64,000 nt of DNA from Hydractinia symbiolongicarpus (Eukaryota; Cnidaria; Hydrozoa; Anthoathecata; Hydractiniidae). This document shows, one piece after another, positions 63,691 to 64,000 of the stretch. Position 1 is the first letter of the stretch. Each line of letters opens with the position of its first letter. Where the stretch lies: contig NC_079882.1 of the NCBI RefSeq assembly GCF_029227915.1, positions 23,875,001 to 23,939,000 on the forward strand, read 5' to 3'. Under the pieces are notes generated by a model. That model made no database searches. It had not been told where the DNA came from and was given only the letters and a program-made list of their open reading frames with translations. Both the position numbers and the translations under genes were made by a program.

Positions 63691-64000
63691 CTCGAATTTC
63701 ATAAATTATAATAATTATGACGTCATCTAAAATTTTATAATGATTTTGTGCTCTTTAAATAAGGATATTTAGATAGAATATTAAATTATCATGACAAAAA
63801 TAAAGTTCTTAGAGCAATATAATATTGTGGTTGGATTTTATTTAGGTTCGAAGAAAATAATTATTTCGAAAACGAAGCTATTCTTGGAAAGGTCGGTTAT
63901 ATGAAGGGTTAGACTGTAACTTTCAGCTTGGAATTTAGGCACTTAACGAACAGAATTATTTACGAAATTAGGTAATTTGTTTTACCTTTTGCTAAGGAAC

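Larger units (their letters stand above)
61656..64000. other. Gene-less right flank
   Basis: Upstream of the helical-repeat gene. A donor-like AAAG-GTACGT on the minus strand near 61906 could close a non-coding first exon. Otherwise there is a 36-nt perfect palindrome (62764-62799) and a SINE fragment (63553-63690). No other exon was seen. Confidence 0.45.

Overview
The window is AT-rich, intron-rich animal DNA with compact GT-AG exons, simple repeats, MITEs and a tRNA-derived SINE. The gene content (gustatory-receptor-like 7TM genes with the animal-wide intron pattern, His/Gly/Tyr-rich secreted proteins, lineage-restricted secreted peptides) fits a cnidarian, perhaps a hydrozoan. That assignment is inference; no rRNA or other marker gene is present.

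Layout. (1) 1.7-8.3 kb, minus strand: a signal-peptide exon, an acidic exon and two very large, mutually homologous His/Gly/Tyr-rich exons. They are either two tandem genes or one gene with two alternative last exons. (2) 8.4-14.9 kb: no genes, with a SINE, an ACGTC-rich DNA element and foldback-like repeats. (3) 14.9-20.4 kb, plus strand: a nine-exon gene for an unrecognised 287-residue seven-pass membrane protein; its first intron holds two hAT-like elements and a retrotransposon 3' end. (4) 21.5-37.4 kb: three complete gustatory-receptor-like (Grl) genes, one minus and two plus, each with five exons and identical intron phases (1,0,0,0). I assembled them from weak short exons by comparing the three copies. 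(5) 38.9 kb: an isolated 192-aa acidic ORF. (6) 41.5-56.0 kb: four intronless plus-strand paralogues encoding small secreted basic proteins with 12 invariant cysteines, arranged as two mirror-symmetric six-cysteine units. (7) 56.3-61.7 kb, minus strand: a ten-exon gene for a 617-aa secreted protein built from about 60-residue helical modules, mostly one per exon. It ends in an acidic exon, a Lys-Arg site and a cationic amphipathic exon.

The right-hand 20 kb therefore looks like a locus for secreted cationic peptides (defence, venom or mucus; function unknown). The best candidates for something undescribed are the twin mirror-symmetric cysteine family (region 6), the modular helical precursor beside it (region 7), and the duplicated His/Gly exons behind a single visible leader (region 1). 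The Grl trio is a recognisable family but a valuable cluster. All gene models come from reading splice signals by eye; there is no transcript support.
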